Source: JAWKOK01 sp963698255
GTDB lineage: Bacteria > Chloroflexota > Anaerolineae > Caldilineales > Caldilineaceae
Reading direction: 5' to 3'
DNA: 64,000 nt
NCBI GenBank assembly: GCA_963698255.1
Contig: CAVOQD010000012.1
Span: 124,001 to 188,000, forward strand
Shown: piece by piece, positions 19,505 to 29,362 of the stretch
How the letters are laid out: each line of letters begins with the position of its first letter
Numbering within the stretch: position 1 is the stretch's first letter
Program-made: the position numbers and the translations under genes
Notes under the pieces: generated by a model
The model's database searches: none
The model's input: the letters and a program-made list of their open reading frames with translations, nothing else
What the model was told of the DNA's origin: nothing

Positions 19505-21368
19505 ATGTCCAAACGAGTACAGTTCCTATTGACTGCGCTGCTGATTGCAGTGCTGATGGTGAGCGCCTGTGGCGGTCGCAACGCCGAAGAGGCTGCACCG
19601 CCCGCAGAAGAACCGGCGCAGGTATTGGAAGAAGCCGCCGAGCCGACTGAAGCCCCTGCTGAGGAGGAGGCTGTTGAAGAGGAAGCGGCGGAGGAAGAAG
19701 CCGCTCCGACTGAAGAGCCTGCTGAAGAAGAAGCCGCTGAGGAAGAGGCTGCCGAAGAAGAAGCCGGCGAGGCAGATGTCGTCGTCGCGACCGTCGACGA
19801 GTACCTGAGCAACATCCCCGAAGGTTGGATGTCTGTCGGCGATGCCGAGAAGATGCAGGAAGCCATGGACAATGGCGCCTTCGTCATCGACGTGCGCGAA
19901 GAGGGCGAATATGCTGAAGGCCATATCCCCGGCGCCATCAACATTCCGCTGCGCACCCTGGCCCAGAACCTGGACAAGATCCCGACCGACCAGCCGATCA
20001 TCACCTACTGCGCCTCCGGCCATCGCGCCGGCATGGCCCTCTCGGCCCTGCAAACGCTGGGCTACGACACCGCCAAGGGTTTCCCCGGCAGTTGGAAAGC
20101 CTGGACCGCAGCCGAGGGTGAGGTCGAGATGGAAGCCGTTGAAGGCGAGACCTACGAAGTGCCCGAGATCGACCCCGAAGTGGCTGCGGCCGTGGACGGT
20201 TTCCTGAGCACCATCCCCGAAGGCTGGCTGGCAGTTGGTTCGGTTGAGGCCGTGCAGGAAGCTGTGGACAACGGCGCGTTCCTGGTCGACCTGCGTGAGC
20301 CGAGCGAGTATGAAGAAGGCTACATTCTGGATGCCGTCAACATTCCGCTGCGCACCGTGGCCCAGAGCCTGGACCAGATCCCGACCGACGCCCCAGTCAT
20401 TGTCTACTGTGGTTCCGGTTGGCGTGCCGCCCTGGGTCTCTCCTCCATGCAGACCATGGGCCTGACCAATGTCAAGTCCTTCCCCGGCAGTTGGAATGCC
20501 TGGAGCGCTGCACAGGAAGCGGCCGAGGGTGAAGGCGAAGAGGCTGCCGAAGAAGAGGCGGAAGAAGAAGTCCCGGCCGAGGTTGAAGAGGCCATGGACT
20601 CTGACTTCGACGCCGTTGCCGTCGTTGGCGCATACCTGTCCGAGATTCCCGAAGGCTGGATGTCTGTCGGCAACGCCGAAGCCATGACCGAGATGCTCGA
20701 AAATGCAGCGCCGTACCTGATCGACGTTCGCACCGCTGCTGAGTATGAAGAAGGCCACATCCCGGGCGCGGTCAACATTCCGTTGCGCACCCTGGCCGAC
20801 AACCTGGACCAGGTCCCGACCGACGAGAATGTGGTCGTCTACTGCGCCTCCGGCCATCGCGCCGGCATGGCCACCTCCATCGCTGCGATCGCTGGGCTAC
20901 GACAATGTCAAGGCCTTCCCGGGCGGTTGGAACGCCTGGAGCGCAGCCGAGGGCGAGGTCGAGACCGAGGCCAACGAGCCCGGCACGTTCGAGATGGCCG
21001 ACGTCAATCCCGAGATGGTTGCCGCCGCCGCCGAGTTCCTGAACAACATCCCCGAAGGCTTCTACGCCGTGGGCGACATTGAGGCATTCAAGGGCGCCAT
21101 GGACGCCGGCGCCACCGTCATCGACGTCCGCCAGCCCGACGAGTATGAAGCCGGCCACATCCCCGGCGCCATCAACATTCCGCTGCGCGAGCTTGGCGAC
21201 AATGTTGACCAGATCCCGACCGACGAGCCGGTCTTCGTCTACTGCCAGTCCGGTTGGCGTGCAGCGCTGGCCACCGGCGCCCTGCACAACATGGGCTACG
21301 AGAACGTCCGCAGTTTCCCGCCGAGTTTTGCGGGTTGGGAAGCGGCAGGCGAAGAGATCGAGCAGTAG
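19505..21368 (+). CDS. Lipoprotein with four tandem rhodanese domains (one frame break)
   Basis: A signal sequence with lipobox VSACGG (Cys about residue 21) precedes a Glu/Ala-rich linker of about 70 residues and four rhodanese domains. Each has a conserved EYxxGHIPGAxNIPLR-type block and an active-site loop: CASGHRAG (Cys about 169), CGSGWRAA (about 302), CASGHRAG (about 447) and CQSGWRAA (about 580). All four keep the catalytic cysteine. A second acidic linker lies between domains 2 and 3. One extra base near 20895 breaks the frame inside domain 3. Rhodaneses move sulfane sulfur; outside the membrane this could serve the molybdoenzyme encoded 170 bases upstream. It has its own apparent start region. 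Confidence 0.9.
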
Positions 21369-21384
21369 GTTTGTATGCACTACC

Positions 21385-21417
21385 GGAGACCGGCTTTTTG
21401 ACAAAGCCGGTGTCTCC
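21385..21417 (+). terminator. Hairpin after the rhodanese gene
   Basis: GGAGACCGGCTTT and AAAGCCGGTGTCTCC pair with one mismatch, 17 bases after the stop codon. There is no T run, so termination is likely but not certain. Confidence 0.6.
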
Positions 21418-21467
21418 TCGAATAACGCACAACACCTGTTTTTCCTCCTTTCCGTTCCTCCTGACGA

Positions 21468-21495
21468 AGGGCGAAGGCCATCCGGTCTTCGCCCT
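21468..21495 (+). terminator. Second hairpin, terminator-like
   Basis: AGGGCGAAG and CTTCGCCCT form a nine-base stem followed by TTCGCTTTCC. With the hairpin at 21385 it closes the rhodanese transcript. Confidence 0.55.
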
Positions 21496-21597
21496 TTCGC
21501 TTTCCATTTCAGCGGGCGCCACGGCATGATATTCTGTGTCAGGCGTCCCATCTTCAAGCTCTGGGAAGACGCACAAGGGCCCAAGGTAGTCTCCGAG

Positions 21598-21758
21598 GTG
21601 AGTTCCAAGACCACGCGTCGTTTCGCCTGATAGCGGCTGCCGTTGTAGCGGTCGCCCTGACCAGTGGAATCGGTGTCGCCGCCGAATGTCTCAGCTTTGA
21701 AACCACGCCTGCAATTCACGCCTGTGATCCGACCTTGTCGGGCGGCGGAGGCTGTTGA
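21598..21758 (+). CDS. Possible small exported Cys-rich peptide
   Basis: A GTG at 21598 starts SSKTTRRF, and after one frame correction near 21622 the reading continues as RLIAAAVVAVALTSGIGVAA, a good signal peptide, then a short mature part with three cysteines ending CDPTLSGGGGC and a TGA at 21756. No ribosome site is obvious and no family is recognised. The need for a frame correction makes this weak, though such corrections are common across the window. The surrounding 21420-21915 stretch holds nothing else I can support. Confidence 0.3.
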
Positions 21759-21915
21759 TATGCATGGTTGGTATGTAGACTAAGGCGACCATGGCAGTCA
21801 TTGGTCAACAAATTGACAGATATTGGATAGAGAACGAAAATGACAACCTGGCAGTCATTTTTTTTTGCATAAACCCGACTGACCTTCAGAATAGGCTCTG
21901 CGTAGAGGTCAAACG

Positions 21916-23805
21916 ATGCACCGTTTCTACCATTATCGATCCGCCATCGCACTGCTGATCGTGGGCGGCATGGCCTTGGCCGGCATCAGCTTGGCCCCAA
22001 CCGCCGCCGCGCAGACGGTCGAGTCGCGCCCCTCGACGCAAGCGCCAGTCGTGCACGTGATCCGTGCCGGCGACGCACTCTCGATGATTGCAGAAGAGTA
22101 CGGCGTCAGCGTTGAGCAGATCGTCGACGCCAATGGCCTGCAGGATCGCCACCTGATTCGCATTGGCCAGGAACTGATCATTCCATCCGCGGCCGTAGCG
22201 ACGCCATCGCCCGCCGCCACCGACGACGAACCGACCCCTGCGGAGCGCCTGCTGGCCTGCCCGCAAAACACCGAAAGTTTATGAATTGAACCTGCCGGCC
22301 GAACCGATCCGGTTGACCGTCTCCGACGGCCAGATCTACCTGATCGCGGACGGCGATCTCTACCGTTTGCCCGTTCCCGGTTCGAGAACGGGTAAGCGCC
22401 TGACGCCTGTCAATCTGATGCCGCCGGACCGGCAGGTCGAAGACTACTTCATTCGTGAACTGGTCTATGTTGCTTCCGACCCTGAGAGCGGCGACCTTCT
22501 GCTGCTCGACAAGACCAACGATGTCTATCGCTACACGAATGACGGCAGAGTGGCGCATGGCAGTCGCCGGCCAGCCAGATCCCCGGCCAGTTTCCCGATC
22601 CCCAGTTCCTGGCCATCCAGGCGGTCGGCGACGAGGTCTACGCGCTCGACGCCGATCTCCAGCAGATCTGGCTGTTGGGCGACGGTCCGCCCAGATCGCA
22701 CCTGTCTCGCAGCGGTCTGGGAGATGCCGTCGACATGGCGGTTTCGTCTTCGGACGTCCGGCCCGCTTTTCACTGTGCTGACCCGCAATGGCACAGTGGC
22801 CCAACATCAGGCCGGATATCCTTCTCGCATTCTCGACCAGTTCGCCTTCTTCCGACGACGGCTGGCCGTCTCAGATCCTGGCCCACGACGACGATCTGTA
22901 TGCGGTCGATGGCGAGACGCGCACTGTGCAGAAGCTGGATACCGGCGATGCCCAATCGATGCAGAGTGTGGAATTCCGCCTGCCCGACATGCACCGGCTG
23001 CGCAGCATCGCCGTGGCGGGCGAGACGCTCTATGCCCTGGCCGGGTCGAAACTGCTATGTCGTGGAGATGGACGGCAGCGAAGGTGTCACCTGCGCGCCC
23101 GTCACCTACGACAACGCGTATACCTTCTACGGCGTCGACCTGCTCACCGCCCTGGCTGATGTGCAGTTGCCGGTCGCCGAGGTGACGCTGCGCATGCGCC
23201 CGCGCTCCTATCCCGGCGCGCGGCGCCTCTATCGACAGGGCATCCATCGCGGGCTGGACATCTACGGGCTGGAGGCGCCCGGCCTGACCATCGGCTCGCC
23301 GGTGCGCGCCATCGCCGACGGCGTGGCCGTCCACGCCAACTCCGATTATGTCGAGTTCACGCCTGCCGAGTATGAGGCCGCGGTCAGCCGCACAGAGGCC
23401 GAACACCGCACGCCGCCCGATCTGATGGAGCAATTCCAGGGCCGCCAGGTGCGCGTCGACCACGGCGACGGCATCCAGAGCTGGTACAGCCACCTGGCCT
23501 CCATCGCGCCCGGTCTGGCGGTGGGCGACTCGATTGCCCAGGGCGATATCATCGGCACGGTCGGGGTTTCCGGCACCAGCAGCGGCGCTTACAACAGCAG
23601 CGGCGGCGCCCATCTGCACTACGAGATCTGGATCGACGACCACTATCTTGGCCATGGCCTCTCGTTGTACGAGACCATGCGCATCTGGCAGGCGATCTTT
23701 TCGCCGGATCGCGGCCGCCCCTCCGCTACACCTACCTTGCTCTCCACGCCCAGCCCGACTGTCACCCCCACGCCTGCCGGCGCCAGCTCAACAAGCAGGC
23801 GGTAG
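21916..23805 (+). CDS. Secreted LysM / M23-type peptidase (several frame breaks)
   Basis: Probable cell-wall-acting protein. A signal peptide (residues 1-33) is followed by a LysM domain (VVHVIRAGDALSMIAEEYGV and ANGLQDRHLIRIGQELIIP), a central region of about 280 residues with repeats like LLLLDKTNDVYRYTNDG and VGDEVYALDADLQQIW that suggest a beta-propeller, and a C-terminal M23/LytM domain with HRGLDIYG and HLHYEIW zinc motifs. It ends in a Thr/Pro/Ser-rich tail. Breaks near 22270, 22560, 22760, 22852 and 23050 split it; four of the five are single inserted bases. If the breaks were real this would be a pseudogene; a continuous domain order argues for read error. Confidence 0.75.
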
Positions 23806-23941
23806 ACCGCCGCCGGCCTGTCAGGACATTTAAGTGGTGGAGCCATCCCTCAACTGGGAGTTCAAGCTGCGACATAAATGTCGCAGTACAAGGCGCCATG
23901 CCCCCACAAATCAGCCAGAAGACATCTTCCTCCGAGTGGGT

Positions 23942-23947
23942 TATAAT
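23942..23947 (+). promoter_or_regulatory. -10 element upstream of the protease gene
   Basis: TATAAT preceded by GGGT lies 41 bases before the protease start. No good -35 box is seen. Confidence 0.4.
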
Positions 23948-23988
23948 ATGCAATAGCCAATTGAATAATCGAAGCAAAGGACACCCCC

Positions 23989-26900
23989 ATGCCAACTCCA
24001 GCTACATCCACGACCAGACGGTTCTCCCGCTCTTTCGCCATTTTGATCGCTCTGCTCTTGCTGACTATCCAAAGTGGTTTGGCCGCGCCGTTGCCTCAAT
24101 CCGATCTTGAGAGCGGCATAGAATCGATCTTGACGGCTGTCACAGTCGACGGGCCGGCCACAGGCCAGGTCTCCATGCCCCATGCATTCGTGGCCCAGAC
24201 CTTCCCTAAGACAGACGACGCGCAACTGACCTACACCTGGTCGCCGGAGCCGTATGCAGGGCAGGGAACAGCGCAGGCTTTCTTTGTCTGGGACGTTGCC
24301 GGCAAACAGGCCGTCAAGGTGACCGTGACCGAAGGCAAGGGCAAGGGATTCTCCGCCGACCAGACAATCTCGATCCGCCCGCCGACCCCGGTGCAAACGA
24401 ATCAAATCGAGATCGAGACACTCTCCGTCGATCCAGCGCAGGTCGGCGGTGAAGTGACCGCCCGCCTGTTGATGCCTGCCGGCGACCTGGCAGCCTACAC
24501 GGTTGTGTGGACGCCCTTCCCGGAGGAAGGCCAGGGCAAACCACAGGCGACCTTCTCGTGGAACACGCCCGGCGAAAAGAGCATCCAGGCCACCCTCGTC
24601 AGCGCAGACGACACGCGATCCAAGGCGTGGACGACCGTAACTGTAGTCGAGGGCGCTGCCGCCCCAGGGAACGGGCCCAACATCTTCTTACCGTCCATTC
24701 TCAACAAGGGAGACGGTGTACGCGGCGCACAGGTGGATGAGATCGATATCGTCGGCGGCCGCGAGGCCGAGGTCGGCGCCTGGCCATGGCAGGCCGCGCT
24801 GATGGCCGACCCCGATGACGCCTATACGCAATTTTGCGGCGGTTCGCTCATTGCACCCGGCTGGATCCTGACGGCCGGTCATTGTGCCGATTGGTGGTAC
24901 GCAGGCACCATGTACGCCGTGGTCGGACGACACCGGCTCTCCAGCGGCGAGGGCGAGGCCCTGCCGGTCAGCCAGATCATCATTCACCCCAACTACAATA
25001 GCTGGACGCTGGACTCGGACATTGCCCTGTTGCGGCTGGCAAGGGCTTCAACGGCCTCGCCTATTTCGCTGGAAGGATTGCCGTACGTGCCCGGCGATGC
25101 AGCCACGGTGATCGGATGGGGCTACACAGCAGAGGACGACAGTTCCTCCGCATCCGACGTGCTCATGCAGGTCGATGTGCCCATGGTCAGCGACGAACAG
25201 TGCCGCGCTGCATATGACGACTGGATCACAGAGACGATGATCTGTGCCGGTGAAGCCGGCGCCGATTCGTGTGCCGGCGACAGCGGCGGCCCCCTGATGC
25301 TGCCCGGCGGCTCGACCGGTTGGGCTCAGGTCGGCATTGTGAGTTGGGGAGACGGTTGCGCTCGTGAAGGCTATCCGGGCGTCTACACAAAGGTGGCGCT
25401 CTTCGGAGAGTGGATTCAGGAGCAGATGGCGACCGAACTCCAGTTGGACGACTACGAGCCGGACGATGACATTGACCAGGCAAAGCCGATTGCGGTCGAC
25501 GGGACAATACAGACCCACACATTTCACATTAACGGCGATGAGGACTGGGTCTGGTTCGATGCCGTGGCCGGCTCAACCTACACCATAGAGACACTCAATC
25601 TAACCGGAACCATGGATACCGTGATCATTCTGTGGGATGACGGCGGCACTGCATTGACCGGCGACGATGACGGGAGCGATGAAGCGCTGGCATCGAAGAT
25701 CGAGTGGGAGGCCACGTATTCAGGCCGTCATTATGTCGTGGCCTACCCCTTTTCCGGAGGCTCGAGCGCAGATGACACCTACGATCTGCGGGTGAGGATG
25801 GATATCTACGGCAATGACAACGGGCCCTACGAACCCAACAACACGCCGTCCCAAGCCACGGAAATCGTTGTAGACGATCCACCGCAAACCCATACGTTCC
25901 ATTTTCCCGGCGACGAAGACTGGCTTCGCTTCGATGCAATGGCCGGCACTATCTACCAAATCGAGACGAGCAACCTCGCAGACCATACCGATACCGTGCT
26001 CTACCTCGTTGATGCAGATGGAAACGCGCTCATTCGCGACGACGACGGAGGAGCAGGGCTCGGCTCGCAAATTCGATGGCTGGCTGTCGTCGATGGGCCG
26101 GTCTATGTGCGTTCGCGCCATTTCGATCCCACCGTTTCAGGCGATGAGATCAGTTACGATCTAGGTGTGACGGTTAGCCCGCATGTCGGACCGCCTGCCC
26201 CGCATGAGCCCAATGACAATCGCGGCAGCGCCACGCAGATCGGGACCGACGGTGCGACACAGACCCACGATTTCTATGTGGCCGGCGACGAAGATTGGCT
26301 GCGCTTCAGCGCGACCAAAGGTGTTACCTATCTGATCGAGACGCTCAATCTGGGCGCAGGCAGCGATACGAACATTCAGATCTACGCCGACACAGCGTCC
26401 CCGGTCAGCGGCGTGGTTGACTTGGATGAGGGCGCCCCGTCTCGGCTGGTTTGGACCGCCGAAGAGGACGGAGAGACCTATCTGCGTGTACGTCCCTACT
26501 TCGTGGCCACAGGCGGCACTGAGACCGGCTACGACATACGCGTATCCATCTCGGGAAGTCTGCCGGCATCCCCGCTCGAACCGAATGACAGCGCCGACCA
26601 GGCGACGCCTATCCGCATCGGCGCGCCGTTGGTTGATGACTTCCACAGCGCCAACGACGTGGACTGGGGCTCGTTCGAAGCCGTTGCCGGGGCCGTCTAC
26701 GTGATCGAAACACGCTCAGTCGGTGCGGCCAGCGATACGGTGATCCATCTCCATGGATCCGACGGCAGCGAGCTTGCCTCTGACGACGACAGCGGCGTGG
26801 GTTACGCCTCTCGCCTGGAGTGGACGGCGGCAGAGGCAGGCACATATTTCGTGCGCACCCGCCAATACGACCGTTCCAGCGGGCCGGCCACCCGATATGC

Positions 26901-28425
26901 ACTGACTGTCAACGGCGCGGCCACCGCGCCCGACGCCTATGAGCCTGACGGTGAAATGGAGTCTGCCCACCTGCTGACCCTCGATGCCGATTCGCAGGTC
27001 CACAACTTCCATCAGCCGGGCGACGTCGACTGGCTGCGCTTCAATGCCGAAGCGAATGCCGCATACGTTGTGGAGACGCTGAATTTGGCAGAGGAGAGCG
27101 ACACCGTCCTGACCCTTGTCGACCGATCCGGTGTGGAACTGGCGAACAACGACGACAGCGGCGGCACCAGCGGGGCACGAATCCATTGGCGCACTGAGAC
27201 CGCGACGACGTTCTATGTCGCGGTCCGTCACTTCGATCGGCGTGCGGCCGGCGAGTTGACCCAGTATGAAATCCAGGTTCGCCGCCAGGATTCAGGCGAG
27301 CCCGACGCCTTCGAATCGGACGACAGGTTCAGCGAGGCACGCTTGTTCACAGTCGGCCAGGAACCTCAGACCCATACATTCCATATGGCCGGCGATGTCG
27401 ATTGGGTCCGCTTCGAGGCAGCCAAAGATGTGAGCTATCGCATCGAAACCGTCAACCTGGCCGCAAACAGCGATACCGTGCTGACGGTAGTTGATTCTGA
27501 CGGCAGCCCGCTGCTATCCGACGATGACGGCGGCGAGGGCCTGGCCTCCAGCACGCTGTTGACGGCCATCGAATCCGGACGCTATTATGTCAAAATCCAT
27601 CACTATGCGGAAAGCGCCTACGGCGCCGACACTGAGTATGCCTTGAGCATCACACAGGAGAGCGGCAGCCAAGCCGGCGATGCGTTCGAACCAGACAACG
27701 AACGCGGTCAGGCCACGCTGTTCGCACCGGGTGAACCTGCACAGATCCACAACTTCCACGAACCGGGTGACGACGACTGGATCCGATTCGACGCAGAGGT
27801 GGACGTCACCTACACGATCACCGCCGCTGGTCGTGAGACCTACGGATTCCTGTCCATCCATCTCTACGATCAGCACGGAAATTTGCTGACCTCCGTATCG
27901 GATGATGGGAGCAGCCCTGGCCCATCTATCCAGTGGACGGCAGGGTATTCGGGCGCCTACTTCGTCCGTGCGCAGGCCACGTACAGCCCGTCGTATGGCC
28001 CTTGGACCGTCTATGAGATAGCCGTTGCCCTCAGCCGCGTACAAGCGGACGTGTACGAACCCGATGACGGCTCAGCCACGGCACGACCGATTCTGACCAA
28101 TCAGGAGATCCAGTCTCACACATTCCACCTGCCGGATGACACGGATTGGGTGCGCTTCGATGCATATACCGGAGCGATCTACACCATCAACACACTGAAT
28201 CTCAGCCCGGATTGCGACACGGTTCTGGATCTCTTTGACAGCGAGGGGACCCTTCTGGCGAATGATGATGAATCCGGCGACGGACATGCGTCACGCATCG
28301 AGTGGACCCCGACCGATAGCGGGGTCCACTATGTGCGTGTCAGTTCCTACAGTGATGTCGGAGCCGAGGAGGAAGCCGCCTACGATCTTCAGGTGCTCGA
28401 GGCGATACCGGCAGAGACGCCGTGA
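23989..28425 (+). CDS. Secreted trypsin-like serine protease with eight PPC domains
   Basis: A 1478-residue intact exported protein. After a signal peptide (to about residue 32) come two Ig/PKD-like modules (about 45-135 and 140-230, with TYTWSPEPYAGQGTAQ and VVWTPFPEEGQGK). The protease domain begins at IVGG (residue 254), with catalytic His298 (TAGHC), Asp344 (DSDIALLRL) and Ser432 (GDSGGP); Asp in ADSCAGDSGGP indicates cleavage after Arg/Lys. Eight PPC-type repeats follow, each with a YEPND-like start, an HTFHxxGDxDWxRF core and a TVLxLxDxDGxxLxxDDD-like Ca-site segment. PPC domains usually aid secretion or binding. A truncated relative lies next downstream. Confidence 0.93.
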   Translation: MPTPATSTTRRFSRSFAILIALLLLTIQSGLAAPLPQSDLESGIESILTAVTVDGPATGQVSMPHAFVAQTFPKTDDAQLTYTWSPEPYAGQGTAQAFFVWDVAGKQAVKVTVTEGKGKGFSADQTISIRPPTPVQTNQIEIETLSVDPAQVGGEVTARLLMPAGDLAAYTVVWTPFPEEGQGKPQATFSWNTPGEKSIQATLVSADDTRSKAWTTVTVVEGAAAPGNGPNIFLPSILNKGDGVRGAQVDEIDIVGGREAEVGAWPWQAALMADPDDAYTQFCGGSLIAPGWILTAGHCADWWYAGTMYAVVGRHRLSSGEGEALPVSQIIIHPNYNSWTLDSDIALLRLARASTASPISLEGLPYVPGDAATVIGWGYTAEDDSSSASDVLMQVDVPMVSDEQCRAAYDDWITETMICAGEAGADSCAGDSGGPLMLPGGSTGWAQVGIVSWGDGCAREGYPGVYTKVALFGEWIQEQMATELQLDDYEPDDDIDQAKPIAVDGTIQTHTFHINGDEDWVWFDAVAGSTYTIETLNLTGTMDTVIILWDDGGTALTGDDDGSDEALASKIEWEATYSGRHYVVAYPFSGGSSADDTYDLRVRMDIYGNDNGPYEPNNTPSQATEIVVDDPPQTHTFHFPGDEDWLRFDAMAGTIYQIETSNLADHTDTVLYLVDADGNALIRDDDGGAGLGSQIRWLAVVDGPVYVRSRHFDPTVSGDEISYDLGVTVSPHVGPPAPHEPNDNRGSATQIGTDGATQTHDFYVAGDEDWLRFSATKGVTYLIETLNLGAGSDTNIQIYADTASPVSGVVDLDEGAPSRLVWTAEEDGETYLRVRPYFVATGGTETGYDIRVSISGSLPASPLEPNDSADQATPIRIGAPLVDDFHSANDVDWGSFEAVAGAVYVIETRSVGAASDTVIHLHGSDGSELASDDDSGVGYASRLEWTAAEAGTYFVRTRQYDRSSGPATRYALTVNGAATAPDAYEPDGEMESAHLLTLDADSQVHNFHQPGDVDWLRFNAEANAAYVVETLNLAEESDTVLTLVDRSGVELANNDDSGGTSGARIHWRTETATTFYVAVRHFDRRAAGELTQYEIQVRRQDSGEPDAFESDDRFSEARLFTVGQEPQTHTFHMAGDVDWVRFEAAKDVSYRIETVNLAANSDTVLTVVDSDGSPLLSDDDGGEGLASSTLLTAIESGRYYVKIHHYAESAYGADTEYALSITQESGSQAGDAFEPDNERGQATLFAPGEPAQIHNFHEPGDDDWIRFDAEVDVTYTITAAGRETYGFLSIHLYDQHGNLLTSVSDDGSSPGPSIQWTAGYSGAYFVRAQATYSPSYGPWTVYEIAVALSRVQADVYEPDDGSATARPILTNQEIQSHTFHLPDDTDWVRFDAYTGAIYTINTLNLSPDCDTVLDLFDSEGTLLANDDESGDGHASRIEWTPTDSGVHYVRVSSYSDVGAEEEAAYDLQVLEAIPAETP

Positions 28426-28472
28426 GTCAGAAACAACCGGCAGGAGTGAACGGGATCAAGCCGTCGGCTTTC

Positions 28473-28583
28473 GATCAACAGTAGTTCACGATTTGTCATT
28501 CTGAACGGGTATTATCGAGTACGCCACTCTGGCAAAGGGCCAGCAAAGAATCTCGCTTTTCACCAAATCGTGAACTGCTGATC
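28473..28583. repeat. Palindromic repeat, GTCATTCTGA family, copy 1
   Basis: GATCAACAGTAGTTCACGAT (28473 on) is answered by ATCGTGAACTGCTGATC (to 28583), with GTCATTCTGA and AGAATCTCGC inside. A second copy is at 43695-43793. It lies between the protease gene and its truncated relative. Confidence 0.82.
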
Positions 28584-28611
28584 AACGTTTGTTCGCCACC
28601 AGGAGCAACGC

Positions 28612-29310
28612 ATGAATTCCATACCCCGAATATCGTCACGTATCAGAATCTTCTTTCTTGGCCTCCTGATCCTGTCGGCGGTTGCGGCAAAGCCAGTGTG
28701 GGCCGGTCATGACGAAGACAGTCCGATCCCGGTGACAACCGTTGCCATCGAAGGGATCACGTACGGAGAAGTGGCGAGAAAATATCAATTCGTCGCACAG
28801 ACCGCACCCAAGGATGCAACGGAACCGATTCTCTACAGCTGGACGCCGGAGCCGGAATCAGGTCAGGCGAGCAGCGTAGCTACCTACGAATGGGACGAGC
28901 CGGGAACCTACACGATCAAGGTGAACGCAAGCGGCGCACTCGACAAGACCGTTTCCGACCTGCATACGGTCGAAATCACCACGACGATGCCCGTGACCGT
29001 GGAGTCGGTAGCGATCTCACTGGCATCCTCGGCGCCGCTGGTCGTCGGTGAAAGCGTGACAGCGACACTCCAGGTGCAGCCGGCCAATGCCGACGGCTAT
29101 TCCGTCACTTGGACGCCTGAACCTTAGCAGGGACAGGGCAAACGCCAGGCCGTATTCTCGTGGCCAACCGCGGGCCTGTACGCTGTCAAGGCAACAGCGA
29201 CCAATGTCGACGGAACAACGACGGTATCGAACCTGGCCGTCGTGATCGTGAAGACAGCGGACGGTTCATGGGGACCGACGCTCTTCTTGTCCGCCGTCTA
29301 TGCCCAGTGA
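28612..29310 (+). pseudogene. Truncated relative of the protease N-terminus, with in-frame amber codon
   Basis: The product resembles the first 240 residues of the neighbouring protease: signal peptide, then two Ig/PKD-like modules (ILYSWTPEPESGQ, then SVTWTPEP). An in-frame TAG at 29125-29127 stops it; the same frame continues for 60 codons with QGQGKRQAVFSW, matching EGQGKPQATFSW of the protease, and ends in PTLFLSAVYAQ at 29310, where the protease has NIFLPSILN. The TAG aligns with a Glu codon, so GAG to TAG is the simplest change. There is no protease domain. It may be a duplicated Ig-only protein that has been inactivated, or a base error. Confidence 0.7.
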
Positions 29311-29362
29311 GGCTATTCAAAACATAGTGATCCACGAAGGGTCACGAAGAACCACCGCACTG

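Noticed and set aside
19526..20857. Minus-strand open frame of 443 codons
   Set aside because: It is the complement of the repeated rhodanese domains; its internal repeats are a by-product of those.
29125..29127. TAG as a recoded amino acid
   Set aside because: SelB reads UGA, not UAG, and there is no sign of pyrrolysine genes in the window; a nonsense change or base error is simpler.
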